Shown here one piece after another: positions 7,468 to 13,104 of a stretch of DNA of 13,104 nt. Each line of letters begins with the position of its first letter. The stretch's first letter is position 1. The notes beneath the pieces were generated by a model. The model was not told the DNA's origin. It saw nothing but the letters and a program-made list of their open reading frames with translations, and searched no databases. Source of the DNA: Dehalococcoidia bacterium UBA1141 (GTDB lineage Bacteria > Chloroflexota > Dehalococcoidia > Lucifugimonadales > UBA3495); NCBI GenBank assembly GCA_002311385.1, contig DCAE01000094.1:187515-200618 (forward strand), in the 5' to 3' direction. A program made the position numbers and the translations under genes.

Positions 7468-8514
7468 CTAATCTCGGACGACGGACATGTCCACTTTGCG
7501 GGTCCGAATCTTGAAGTTGGTAGTGTCTATGATGGCGCTATTTCGACCACCGGTGCCACCGCCCATAACGATGATGATATCCTCCGGGTCCCTGGAGCAT
7601 CGCCGGACCAGCTTATCGTCCCCCTGTTTTTCCGGACCTTGGGCTATGCCTAGCCGGATTAACTCGCTTAGAGGCCGGGTGGCGTTCTCGATGAGGTAAT
7701 CCTGAATATTGCGCCGGGTCCAGCCGTCGGCGTGCAGAGTTATGGCATGCTCAGGGCCTATCACAAGCACCCACTGGGACGGGAAACGCCAGACCAGACA
7801 AGCGGATTTCAGGGTGTCGGCGATGGACGCCAGGATGCTTTCCCCGGTTTGGCCGTAGGCGTTATTAACGGTAATGGGGTTGTAGGCCACGGCTATGGTT
7901 ACACAACTGTCCTCCGCTTTGAATCCGTGGCTAACGTGGAGAGGCTCCCACGGCGAGTCCTCCTCGTTTTCGGCGATACACAGTGTGTACTTGCTGGGGT
8001 TGCCCAGGGTTCCTCTGTCGAGAGTACCGGGTCTGGCCTCGAACCCGTTCATGAAACACAACCGGACCGCGCGACCTAAAGAAGCATTGGCCCGGAAACC
8101 GGGTCCAAAAAGGCCGTCTCTATAGTTGACTCCAATCTGGTCCCGGATGGGCCCATTGACTATCATCAATATGGCCGGGGAGCTAGTTGATGAGGCCGCC
8201 ATGGAAACGTAGTTCTTCTCTTCCTCCAGGGTGAGCAAGGTGGTTACCAAAACCGGGAAATATTCGGGGAGACAGCCAGCCATCACTGCGTTGGCGGCGA
8301 CGTTTTCAGAGGTTAAGACGCGGCTGCGCATCTCAAAGGACAGGAGTTCCTCCTCACCGGTCATTCCAGCGTATCGGAGCATATCCTGCACCTTGTAATC
8401 CGCTGGTGGGACCACCGGCAAGCCGTCACTCCAGCCCATCCGGTAACATTCTTCGATGGCCTCTATGGTGTCGCTGGCTTCGATTTGGCTCGACCTTTCA
8501 GAACCGGTGGTCAT
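7468..8514 (-). CDS. Conserved protein of unknown function with GWSDGLPVVPP motif
   Basis: 348 residues from ATG 8514, which has GGAGG five bases upstream (8520-8524); a longer reading from TTG 8526 would begin inside that ribosome site, so it is rejected. I recognise the style of a family usually left as hypothetical, which I associate, from memory only, with UGSC-motif (seleno)protein genes. Conserved-looking blocks: GWSDGLPVVPP (27-37), NAVMAGCLPEYFPV (75-88), VNGPIRDQIG (119-128), FGPGFRANASLGRAVRL (136-152) and KYTLCIAENEEDSPWEPLH (175-193). There is no signal peptide, no membrane helix, and no nucleotide-binding motif I can name. Invariant-looking Cys81, Asn and Glu residues make an enzyme plausible. 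The gene has no in-frame TGA, so no selenocysteine here. No reaction should be assigned. It sits in a catabolic neighbourhood as a separate unit with its own repeat-bearing upstream region. Confidence 0.75.
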   Translation of the reverse strand: MTTGSERSSQIEASDTIEAIEECYRMGWSDGLPVVPPADYKVQDMLRYAGMTGEEELLSFEMRSRVLTSENVAANAVMAGCLPEYFPVLVTTLLTLEEEKNYVSMAASSTSSPAILMIVNGPIRDQIGVNYRDGLFGPGFRANASLGRAVRLCFMNGFEARPGTLDRGTLGNPSKYTLCIAENEEDSPWEPLHVSHGFKAEDSCVTIAVAYNPITVNNAYGQTGESILASIADTLKSACLVWRFPSQWVLVIGPEHAITLHADGWTRRNIQDYLIENATRPLSELIRLGIAQGPEKQGDDKLVRRCSRDPEDIIIVMGGGTGGRNSAIIDTTNFKIRTRKVDMSVVRD

Positions 8515-8540
8515 TTCATCCTCCAAATTCGCTCTTTGTA

Positions 8541-8579
8541 TTGTTTAAGTACGTTGTTTAACTACGGTGCTTATGTACG
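8541..8579. repeat. Three tandem imperfect 13-bp repeats upstream of the unknown gene
   Basis: TTGTTTAAGTACG (8541-8553), TTGTTTAACTACG (8554-8566) and GTGCTTATGTACG (8567-8579) follow each other without gaps; copy 2 differs from copy 1 at one base and copy 3 at three. They start 27 bases upstream of the ATG at 8514, where a promoter or operator of that gene would be. A regulator-binding array is possible but unproven. Confidence 0.6.
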
Positions 8580-8607
8580 GCTGATTAACTTGGGGCGCTT
8601 TACATTA

Positions 8608-8637
8608 TCTCGTTTTATCCAAATCCCGTTTTATCCA
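8608..8637. repeat. Two 14-bp direct repeats at 16-bp spacing
   Basis: TCTCGTTTTATCCA (8608-8621) and TCCCGTTTTATCCA (8624-8637) differ at one base and are offset by 16 bases, close to one and a half helical turns. They lie between the dehydrogenase stop and the 13-bp repeats, in the same 163-base gap. Confidence 0.6.
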
Positions 8638-8677
8638 GGTTGGTGGGATAGACGCACTCGTAGCGGGAAATCCAGCA

Positions 8678-9574
8678 CTAAACGCCTTTCATGCGCAGTT
8701 GGACGCCCGATTTTTCTTCTTGAATCCTGGCTACGGAGTCCGAATCTTCCTGGCCCCATCCCCGGAACAGCGCCTCAACGTGGCGTTGGTCCACCAGATT
8801 TGATAGCTCCATCGGGATGCCGTATTCCCGCCCCAAGTCGGTGGCCAGCCTAACGTCTTTGGCCGCCAACGCAGTGGCGAATCCAGGCTCGAAATTACCT
8901 TTGAAAAGAAATCTAGGAAATTTCTCCGTCAGCCGCTTGCTGCCGCCGGAACTGTTGGCAATCACATCGGCCAGAACCGCCAGATCAACGCCTGCTTTCA
9001 CGCCCAATGTTAGGGCTTCAGCCAATAGAACACCGATGCCCATGCTCATAAGGTTGTTGCAAATCTTGCAGATTGCCCCGCTTCCGATGGGGCCGCAGTA
9101 GACCACGTGACTACCGATTGCTTCCAGGGTGGGCTTGATGCGCTGGAACACCGCTTCATCGCCTCCCACCATGACAGCCAGCGTGGCCGCAGCCGCACCG
9201 TAGACGCCGCCGCTAACTGGAGCGTCCAGGACAATAACTCCTTTTTCGGCGCATAGCTCGTGGAGCCTGCGCACTACCGTGGGTGAATTGGTCGACAGGT
9301 CAACGTAGATTGACCCGCTAACTGCGCCCTCCAGGATTCCGTTTTCGGCCTGCACCACCGCTTCCACGTCCTGGGGGACGGGGAGAGAAGTGAACACCAC
9401 CTCGTTTCCCTGGACCGCCTGCATTGGACTGTCGGCCCACTCCGCGCCCATCTCCAGAAGATTGATTGCGGCCTCCCGACGTAGATCGTGTACGGTCAGT
9501 TGATGGCCGGCCTTGACTAGATTGACCGCCATGGGATTGCCCATATTCCCGGTTCCGATGAACCCTATTTTCAT
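8678..9574 (-). CDS. NAD(P)-dependent dehydrogenase of the 3-hydroxyisobutyrate/beta-hydroxyacid family
   Basis: 298 residues from ATG 9574, preceded by AGGAGCAGGAGC; the same frame is open further upstream to 9769 but that part has no family character. The Rossmann fold begins at once with GFIGTGNMGNPMA (4-16, GxGxMG dinucleotide site). DLSTNSPT (92-99) and DAPVSGG (117-123) form the substrate-binding signature, and GSGAICKICNN (164-174) carries the expected catalytic Lys170 and Asn174. AAKDVRLA (237-244) is the conserved Lys-Asp in the C-terminal helical domain. The length is normal for the family. It likely oxidises a beta-hydroxyacid, or reduces a semialdehyde, in the cytoplasm: 3-hydroxyisobutyrate, tartronate semialdehyde or a related compound. 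Its 5' end overlaps the long frame of the decarboxylase-like gene by 257 bases. Confidence 0.92.
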   Translation of the reverse strand: MKIGFIGTGNMGNPMAVNLVKAGHQLTVHDLRREAAINLLEMGAEWADSPMQAVQGNEVVFTSLPVPQDVEAVVQAENGILEGAVSGSIYVDLSTNSPTVVRRLHELCAEKGVIVLDAPVSGGVYGAAAATLAVMVGGDEAVFQRIKPTLEAIGSHVVYCGPIGSGAICKICNNLMSMGIGVLLAEALTLGVKAGVDLAVLADVIANSSGGSKRLTEKFPRFLFKGNFEPGFATALAAKDVRLATDLGREYGIPMELSNLVDQRHVEALFRGWGQEDSDSVARIQEEKSGVQLRMKGV

Positions 9575-10118
9575 CGCTCCTGCTCCTGGCCGTTCTATTG
9601 GGTCTGGCTGGGTCGCTGGGTCCCGGAGAGACGCCGCCCTTGGGAGAACTCGGGGAATCGTTGGCTTCTGCTGGCGGAGCCGAACTCTGAACTTGGTCCC
9701 TTCTGCCGCCAAAGCTTCTTGGCCTCTCATCATATTCGTCGAAGGTCTCTTTGGCGACCTGGAAAGCAATCACAGCAGCGGGCATCCCACCATAAAATAT
9801 CATCTGGGCGATGATCTCGGATATCTGCTCTTTGGTCACGCCCACGTGCAAAGCGCCTTGGATGTGCCGCTTCACCAACCCCGGAGCGTGCCCCAACACA
9901 ACCAAGGCTGCGATGGTGCATAGGCTTCGAGTCTGTAGGTTGACCGCTGGTCGATTGTAAATCTCCCCGTAAATGACCGAGTCGACTAGGTCCATAACCT
10001 CCGGCGCTAATTCTGACATGGCAGGAGGTTGGCCCGGATTATTGCTGGGGCCGTAGTAACGCCGCCGAAAATCTAAAGCGGCCTGTCTCAGATCTTTGGA
10101 GCCGTGGCTCAAAGTCAA
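9318..10118 (-). CDS. Carboxymuconolactone decarboxylase (CMD)-like protein with overlong C-terminal frame
   Basis: Residues 1-130 (down to about 9729) are a normal, complete CMD-domain protein: RRYYG near the start, GEIYNRPAVNLQTRSLCTIAAL-type helix, GHAPGLVKRHIQGALHVGVT (77-95), EQISEIIAQMIFYGGMPAA (97-115). CMD proteins are small all-helical enzymes or thiol peroxidase relatives. Only one Cys (67) lies in the core and there is no CxxC, so an AhpD-type peroxidase is unlikely. The start is TTG 10118 with GGAG about seven bases upstream; the ATG nearby is in another frame with an immediate stop. From residue 131 the frame runs on for 136 residues that are Arg/Ser/Gly/Pro rich and cross 257 bases of the dehydrogenase gene, which looks like out-of-frame reading. 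A lost stop or an indel near 9729 is likely; one alternative frame has TGATGA exactly there and TAG just before the dehydrogenase ribosome site. The two genes were probably adjacent in one unit. Confidence 0.82.
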   Translation of the reverse strand: MTLSHGSKDLRQAALDFRRRYYGPSNNPGQPPAMSELAPEVMDLVDSVIYGEIYNRPAVNLQTRSLCTIAALVVLGHAPGLVKRHIQGALHVGVTKEQISEIIAQMIFYGGMPAAVIAFQVAKETFDEYDERPRSFGGRRDQVQSSAPPAEANDSPSSPKGGVSPGPSDPARPNRTARSRSDENRVHRNREYGQSHGGQSSQGRPSTDRTRSTSGGRNQSSGDGRGVGRQSNAGGPGKRGGVHFSPRPPGRGSGGAGRKRNPGGRS

Positions 10119-10214
10119 AATATCTCCATCTACCGGAATTTTTGCTTGGCACTGTTATTAATTGTTATCAAGATAGCTGGCGCTTAAAATAGCGCATGCC
10201 ACCTGTGTGTGGGG

Positions 10215-10223
10215 ATTATAACA
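10215..10223 (-). promoter_or_regulatory. Extended -10 promoter for the CMD-like gene
   Basis: The minus strand reads TGTTATAAT, a perfect TGnTATAAT extended -10, about 100 bases upstream of the TTG start and just past the hairpin terminator of the preceding unit. No good -35 is found at 16-18 bases, which extended -10 promoters can tolerate. The leader contains a small hairpin GCGCT/AGCGC (10180-10195). Confidence 0.45.
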
Positions 10224-10247
10224 TCGGGCCGTTGGCCAAGCATGAAA

Positions 10248-10278
10248 GAGGGGCACAACCGGCGAGGCTGCGCCCCTC
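10248..10278 (-). terminator. Hairpin terminator after the MBL-fold gene
   Basis: GAGGGGC (10248-10254) pairs with GCCCCTC (10272-10278), and three more pairs including one G-U extend the stem to ten. In the minus-strand transcript it lies 22 bases past the MBL stop and is followed by UUUC. A modest intrinsic terminator that separates the MBL unit from the CMD unit. Confidence 0.6.
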
Positions 10279-10300
10279 ACAATCGAAGGCTCAATCTATT

Positions 10301-11170
10301 TTATAGGACCTGCCAGAAACGCTTGCCTTCCTGAAGAACCACTTTTCCGATGTGGTCGTCTGGATGGAAGTGACCCGCCGCCACTACGTAGCCTTCCTTC
10401 TCCGCCCGGTCCAGCAGGTCTGCACGGCTGCGGCGGCTGGCTGCCTTGTCCGTGTCTACTCCGGCAGTCCAGTCGGGCTCGTAAACCTGGGCTTTGCTGT
10501 GGAGCACGTCGCCTACAATCATCGCCTTTTGGCCTTGAGAGCTAATCAGGATGACCTGATGACCAGGGGTATGCCCCGGTGTGGGCAATGTGCTGACTTC
10601 GTCGGTGATGTTGTACTCACCTTCAATCAGGTCCATCTTGCGAAGGCGTTGCAGCGGCAAGACCTGGGTCTTTATATAGGGGCGTTCCTCCAGTACTTCA
10701 GGTTGATTGAAGTAATCCCAATCGAGCTTGGGCACCAAGTACCGGGCTCGTCGGAAATTGGGCGCTGGCATTCCACCGGAGTAGCGTATATTCCACCCGA
10801 CGTGGTCGCCGTGAAGGTGAGTGTGGACCACAATAGTAACCTCGTCCGATGGTCCCACGTTGGTGTTGTTCAACCGGTCAGCGGGAATCAGGATAGGACG
10901 CAGTTCTTCGTAAAGGTTGCCGGTGCGGTTGTCCAAGTGCTCATGGGGGCCTGGTCCCATACCCGTGTCTACCAAGATGGTCTGCCCTTGGGAGCGGACC
11001 ACCCATACCCCGTAATAGAGCTGAATCTGCCCGTTTTCCAGAATATCGTCATAGGGGCCCCAGTCTTCCCGGGACACTTCGGGGAACATCTGTTCCGGCG
11101 GCCTGGGGGGTGGCACCATATCCATGACCGCTGTTATCTCTACATTGCCGACCGTGATTTTGTCTGCCAT
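10301..11170 (-). CDS. MBL-fold metallo-hydrolase (lactonase-like)
   Basis: 289 residues with the complete set of metal ligands of the metallo-beta-lactamase fold: HTHLHGDH (116-123, giving His118, His120, Asp122 and His123), His200 in PTPGHTPGH, Asp221 in VGDVLH and His267 in AAGHFHPDD. VDTGMGPGP (67-75) is the usual strand-loop before the metal site. The arrangement fits a di-zinc (or Fe/Zn) hydrolase of the lactonase/quorum-quenching or similar esterase group, acting in the cytoplasm since no signal peptide is present. The ATG at 11170 has AGGAGGAG five bases upstream, the best ribosome site in the window. It probably opens a lactone or ester ring in the pathway encoded nearby; substrate unknown. 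It is its own unit, with a hairpin downstream and a 157-base gap upstream. Confidence 0.9.
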   Translation of the reverse strand: MADKITVGNVEITAVMDMVPPPRPPEQMFPEVSREDWGPYDDILENGQIQLYYGVWVVRSQGQTILVDTGMGPGPHEHLDNRTGNLYEELRPILIPADRLNNTNVGPSDEVTIVVHTHLHGDHVGWNIRYSGGMPAPNFRRARYLVPKLDWDYFNQPEVLEERPYIKTQVLPLQRLRKMDLIEGEYNITDEVSTLPTPGHTPGHQVILISSQGQKAMIVGDVLHSKAQVYEPDWTAGVDTDKAASRRSRADLLDRAEKEGYVVAAGHFHPDDHIGKVVLQEGKRFWQVL

Positions 11171-11327
11171 TAGCTCCTCCTGATGTGCGCCTGTGATTTA
11201 GGGATGTTTATATGGAAGTTACTTTTAAAACTTATTTAGAGGAATCTATTTAAAAAGAAGATGCCTGTCTTAACAAGAGCGCATAAACCTGGGCTGTGGG
11301 CCGGAATCGACCGGCGTTACCAGCCGG

Positions 11328-11849
11328 TTAATACTGCAAGATAGAAAAAACATCGTAGCCGTCCAACAACTTACGGCCGTCTAGGAACTCCAACTCAATC
11401 ACTACTCCGATGCTCGATACCGCACCCCCGCATTTTTCCACCAAGCGGGCGCTGGCAGCCAGGGTGCCTCCAGTCGCTAGCAAATCGTCAAGAATCAGCG
11501 CTTTCTGCCCTGGAGCGATGGCGTCCACATGAATCTCCAATATGTTGTTGCCGTATTCCAGTGAGTATTCTTCCGAGTGGGCCGAGTAGGGCAGCTTGCC
11601 CGGTTTACGCACGGGGACGATGGGTTTGCCCAACTCATAGGCCAAGGGCGCACCGAACAGGAATCCACGGGACTCGACGGCGACAATTACATCGAAGTCG
11701 TCGGATTTATAACGCTCCACCAATCGGCCAACGGTGTCTCGGAAGGCTGTCGGGTCTTGAAGGAGGGGAGTGATGTCGCGGAAGAGGATGCCTGGCTGGG
11801 GGAAATCGGGAACGTCTCGTATGAACGTTTTTAGTTGTGCGATATCCAT
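11328..11849 (-). CDS. apt: Adenine phosphoribosyltransferase
   Basis: 173 residues, the standard length. It converts adenine and PRPP to AMP and pyrophosphate in purine salvage, in the cytoplasm. Motifs: IRDVPDFPQPGILFRDITPLL (10-30) at the N-terminus, VESRGFLFG (58-66), RKPGKLPY (81-88) and the PRPP-binding loop LILDDLLATGGT (118-129). All are intact, so it should be active. The ATG at 11849 gives the expected N-terminus, although only a distant AGGTGAT (about 17 bases upstream) resembles a Shine-Dalgarno. The gap downstream (11171-11327) has alternative short GCCGG/CCGGC hairpins near 11290-11330 that may terminate it weakly. It is a housekeeping gene, probably not tied to the catabolic neighbours. 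Confidence 0.96.
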   Translation of the reverse strand: MDIAQLKTFIRDVPDFPQPGILFRDITPLLQDPTAFRDTVGRLVERYKSDDFDVIVAVESRGFLFGAPLAYELGKPIVPVRKPGKLPYSAHSEEYSLEYGNNILEIHVDAIAPGQKALILDDLLATGGTLAASARLVEKCGGAVSSIGVVIELEFLDGRKLLDGYDVFSILQY

Positions 11850-12141
11850 AATCAGAGAGTTATCACCTACCGTGGGTCATGGTTTGTTTTAAACTGTTGC
11901 CGTGGTTGTTAGTGAATTGCTGGCTGGTTTTTTACCAGCAAATCCTGAAGTGAAGAGGATAAGATTTAACGCGCCGTTAAGGCCAAAAACACCAGTGAAG
12001 CCGCCTGGAGTGTAGAATATGGGAAGAGTGCCGTCAAGCTTGACGAAGTGGTGGTGAGGCCCTTTGTTTGTCGCTTGAATCATTAAGTACAGGGCCATAC
12101 GATTGGTGGCGATAATTGTGGCTAGATTAGCCTCATATTGT

Positions 12142-12170
12142 TTGACTTTGTTCAGGGCGTTTCGTATACT
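12142..12170 (+). promoter_or_regulatory. Sigma-70-type promoter of the tRNA/tuf operon
   Basis: TTGACT (12142-12147), a 17-base spacer and TATACT (12165-12170): five of six consensus bases in each box at ideal spacing. The expected start of transcription is near 12177, about 120 bases before the first tRNA. It is the best promoter in the window, as expected for stable RNA and EF-Tu. Confidence 0.75.
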
Positions 12171-12196
12171 TAAGGGTGCGCAATTTGGTCTTGGCG

Positions 12197-12222
12197 AAAT
12201 GGCCCCAACACTGGGGCCATTT
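12197..12222 (+). terminator. Strong leader hairpin between promoter and first tRNA
   Basis: AAATGGCCCC (12197-12206) pairs perfectly with GGGGCCATTT (12213-12222) around a 6-base loop. It would form about 20 bases into the transcript from the promoter at 12142. The tail after the stem is short in U (the UUU ends the stem itself, then GUAG), so it could be a partial terminator/attenuator, an antitermination signal or a processing site. It is nearly symmetric and could act on either strand. Confidence 0.5.
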
Positions 12223-12299
12223 GTAGTATGTCCACCGTCCAGCGCCCTGGCTATTTCGGGCTCTAAGCCATTTTGGCACCAGGCCCTTATGGCGCACAG

Positions 12300-12374
12300 G
12301 CCCCTGTGGCGCAATGGAAGCGCAGTCGACTTGTAATCGACAGGTTAGCGGTTCGAATCCGCTCTGGGGCTCCA
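12300..12374 (+). tRNA. tRNA-Thr (anticodon UGU)
   Basis: Full cloverleaf of 75 bases with encoded CCA. Acceptor GCCCCTG/CTGGGGC has one U-U mismatch (position 6-67); D stem GCGC/GCGC; anticodon stem GTCGA/TCGAC with loop CTTGTAA, anticodon TGT at 12332-12334; T stem AGCGG/CCGCT with TTCGAAT loop; discriminator U. It reads ACA and, by wobble, other ACN codons. First gene of the tRNA/tuf cluster. Confidence 0.93.
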
Positions 12375-12474
12375 TACGAAGTGTCAGCGTGAGACCCGGC
12401 TCCTGGGAATGTCAGATTACATTATTTTGATGGTTTTTCGGACGATACCTGGGCATGGGAACACTGCATAACTT

Positions 12475-12562
12475 GGAGGGGTGGGTGAGTGGTTAAAGCC
12501 ACCAGACTGTAAATCTGGCGTCCGGAAGGGCTTCGCAGGTTCGAATCCTGCCCCCTCCACCA
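12475..12562 (+). tRNA. tRNA-Tyr (anticodon GUA)
   Basis: 88 bases with encoded CCA. Acceptor GGAGGGG/CCCCTCC is fully paired; anticodon stem CCAGA/TCTGG with loop CTGTAAA, anticodon GTA at 12509-12511; a long variable arm (class II, as bacterial tRNA-Tyr has); T stem GCAGG/CCTGC with TTCGAAT. Discriminator A. The 100-base spacer before it shows no further RNA. Confidence 0.95.
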
Positions 12563-12662
12563 CCCAAGATTCAGAGAATCGCTCATTAAAATACAGTCGC
12601 GTTCATAGATTCCGTATATAATGAGAAGACATTAAAAATACTGCCGGGAAGCACAGTATCTA

Positions 12663-12737
12663 GCCCAGATAGCTCAGCGGTAGAGCACGTTCTTGGTAAG
12701 AACGGGGTCGGCGGTTCAATCCCGCCTCTGGGCTCCA
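12663..12737 (+). tRNA. tRNA-Thr (anticodon GGU)
   Basis: 75 bases with encoded CCA. Acceptor GCCCAGA/TCTGGGC is perfect; D arm GCTC..GAGC; anticodon stem CGTTC/GAACG with loop TTGGTAA, anticodon GGT at 12695-12697; T stem GGCGG/CCGCC with TTCAATC. It reads ACC and ACU, complementing the UGU isoacceptor upstream. The spacer before it has a TATAAT at 12617-12622 but no fitting -35. Confidence 0.95.
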
Positions 12738-12892
12738 GGCATCATCCCCCGGCAGGTTGCCCAGCAATTGTGATGGTGTGCCGTATCACATCTGGATTGA
12801 AGCTGGCTTAACTGAGCAGCCAAGATGGCAACTTGAGAACTAAAAGATCAATTAGCAATTAAACATATTGGTTAAGAGGAAAGGAGACCTAA

Positions 12893-13104
12893 ATGGCCAA
12901 GCAAAAATTCGACCGGAGCAAACCCCATGTTAACGTGGGAACCATAGGCCATGTGGACCATGGTAAGACCACCCTCACATCTGCCATCACCAAGGTTATG
13001 GCGGCGAAAGGCATGGCTAGTTACCGGGACATGGACCAAATCGACAACGCCCCGGAAGAAAAAGCCAGGGGTGTAACAATTGCCATTGCCCACGTGGAGT
13101 ACGA
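12893..13104 (+). CDS. tuf: Elongation factor Tu, 5' part (cut by window end)
   Basis: ATG 12893 has AGGAG six bases upstream (12882-12886). The 70 visible codons read MAKQKFDRSKPHVNVGTIGHVDHGKTTLT..., with the P-loop GHVDHGKT (G1) and EEKARGVTIAIAHVEY carrying the switch I threonine (G2). This is the GTPase that brings aminoacyl-tRNA to the ribosome. Slight departures from the commonest form (RGVTIAIAH for RGITIxxAH) are within family range. The 155-base leader after the last tRNA has a small TGTGAT/ATCACA hairpin but nothing decisive. Probably cotranscribed with the three tRNAs. Confidence 0.97.
   Translation, partial: MAKQKFDRSKPHVNVGTIGHVDHGKTTLTSAITKVMAAKGMASYRDMDQIDNAPEEKARGVTIAIAHVEY

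Larger units (their letters stand above)
11850..12299. other. 450-base divergent intergenic region between apt and the tRNA/tuf operon
   Basis: A 141-codon minus-strand frame (11889-12314) starts inside tRNA-Thr, runs back over the promoter and hairpin, and has no ribosome site or family look, so I do not call it. The region holds a short T-looped hairpin (GCTGGT/ACCAGC, 11923-11939; alternative TTGCTGG/CCAGCAA) about 75 bases upstream of apt, and the promoter and hairpin described separately. The rest, roughly 11940-12140, shows nothing I recognise. Confidence 0.5.

Noticed and set aside
8515..8526. Longer start (TTG 8526) for the unknown protein
   Set aside because: It would overlap the GGAGG that serves the ATG at 8514.
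8527..8677. Short direct repeats considered as a CRISPR array
   Set aside because: Units of 13-14 bp without regular unique spacers and no cas genes; not a CRISPR.
9575..9769. N-terminal extension of the dehydrogenase to 9769
   Set aside because: The Rossmann motif begins right after ATG 9574, which has its own AGGAG; the upstream 65 residues are Arg/Pro-rich and belong to the end region of the CMD-like gene.
10352..11173. 273-codon plus-strand open frame opposite the MBL gene
   Set aside because: Exact antisense of a gene with all metal-site motifs and a strong ribosome site; a shadow frame.
11889..12314. 141-codon minus-strand open frame between apt and tRNA-Thr
   Set aside because: Its start lies inside the tRNA, it crosses the promoter and leader hairpin, it has no ribosome site, and the translation has no family look.
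12563..12662. Possible tRNA-Gly remnant between tRNA-Tyr and tRNA-Thr
   Set aside because: No acceptor or T-arm pattern can be found in these 100 bases.

Overview
This looks like a stretch of a mid-GC bacterial chromosome. The gene set (a luciferase-like flavin monooxygenase, two major facilitator transporters, a GxGxMG dehydrogenase, a carboxymuconolactone-decarboxylase-like protein, a metallo-beta-lactamase-fold hydrolase and membrane-anchored surface proteins beside a tRNA/tuf locus) resembles genomes of the Chloroflexota, in particular the SAR202/Dehalococcoidia-like lineages, which are rich in such oxidative genes. That placement is inferred from gene content and protein style only; no 16S rRNA is present.

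Layout. Positions 1-3009 (+ strand) hold the tail of one secreted, membrane-anchored surface protein and, 10 bases later, a second surface protein of about 741 residues. The second is broken by three single-base frameshifts, and reversing them restores an exact multiple of three. From 3037 to 11849 every gene is on the minus strand: MFS transporter 1, an LLM-class flavin-dependent oxidoreductase, MFS transporter 2, a conserved protein of unknown function with a GWSDGLPVVPP motif, a 3-hydroxyisobutyrate-dehydrogenase-like enzyme, a carboxymuconolactone-decarboxylase-like protein with an odd overlong tail, an MBL-fold hydrolase, and apt (adenine phosphoribosyltransferase). From 12142 to the end (+ strand) a good sigma-70-type promoter and a strong hairpin lead into tRNA-Thr(UGU), tRNA-Tyr(GUA), tRNA-Thr(GGU) and the start of tuf (EF-Tu), which runs off the window.

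How the parts may fit. The minus-strand genes between 3037 and 11170 look like a catabolic region: carriers for organic anions, a flavin oxygenase, an alcohol/hydroxyacid dehydrogenase, a ring-cleavage-type decarboxylase relative and a lactonase-type hydrolase. Intergenic gaps of 130-400 bases, separate Shine-Dalgarno sites and at least two hairpin terminators suggest several small transcription units rather than one operon; only the decarboxylase-like and dehydrogenase genes overlap. Substrates cannot be read from the sequence. The flanking apt and tRNA/tuf genes are housekeeping.

I see no CRISPR array, insertion sequence, integrase, attachment site or rRNA. No clearly new multi-gene system stands out. 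The most useful leads are the unknown-function protein with its repeat-bearing upstream region, the overlong decarboxylase-like reading frame, the triple-frameshift surface gene, and the promoter-plus-hairpin leader before the tRNA/tuf operon.
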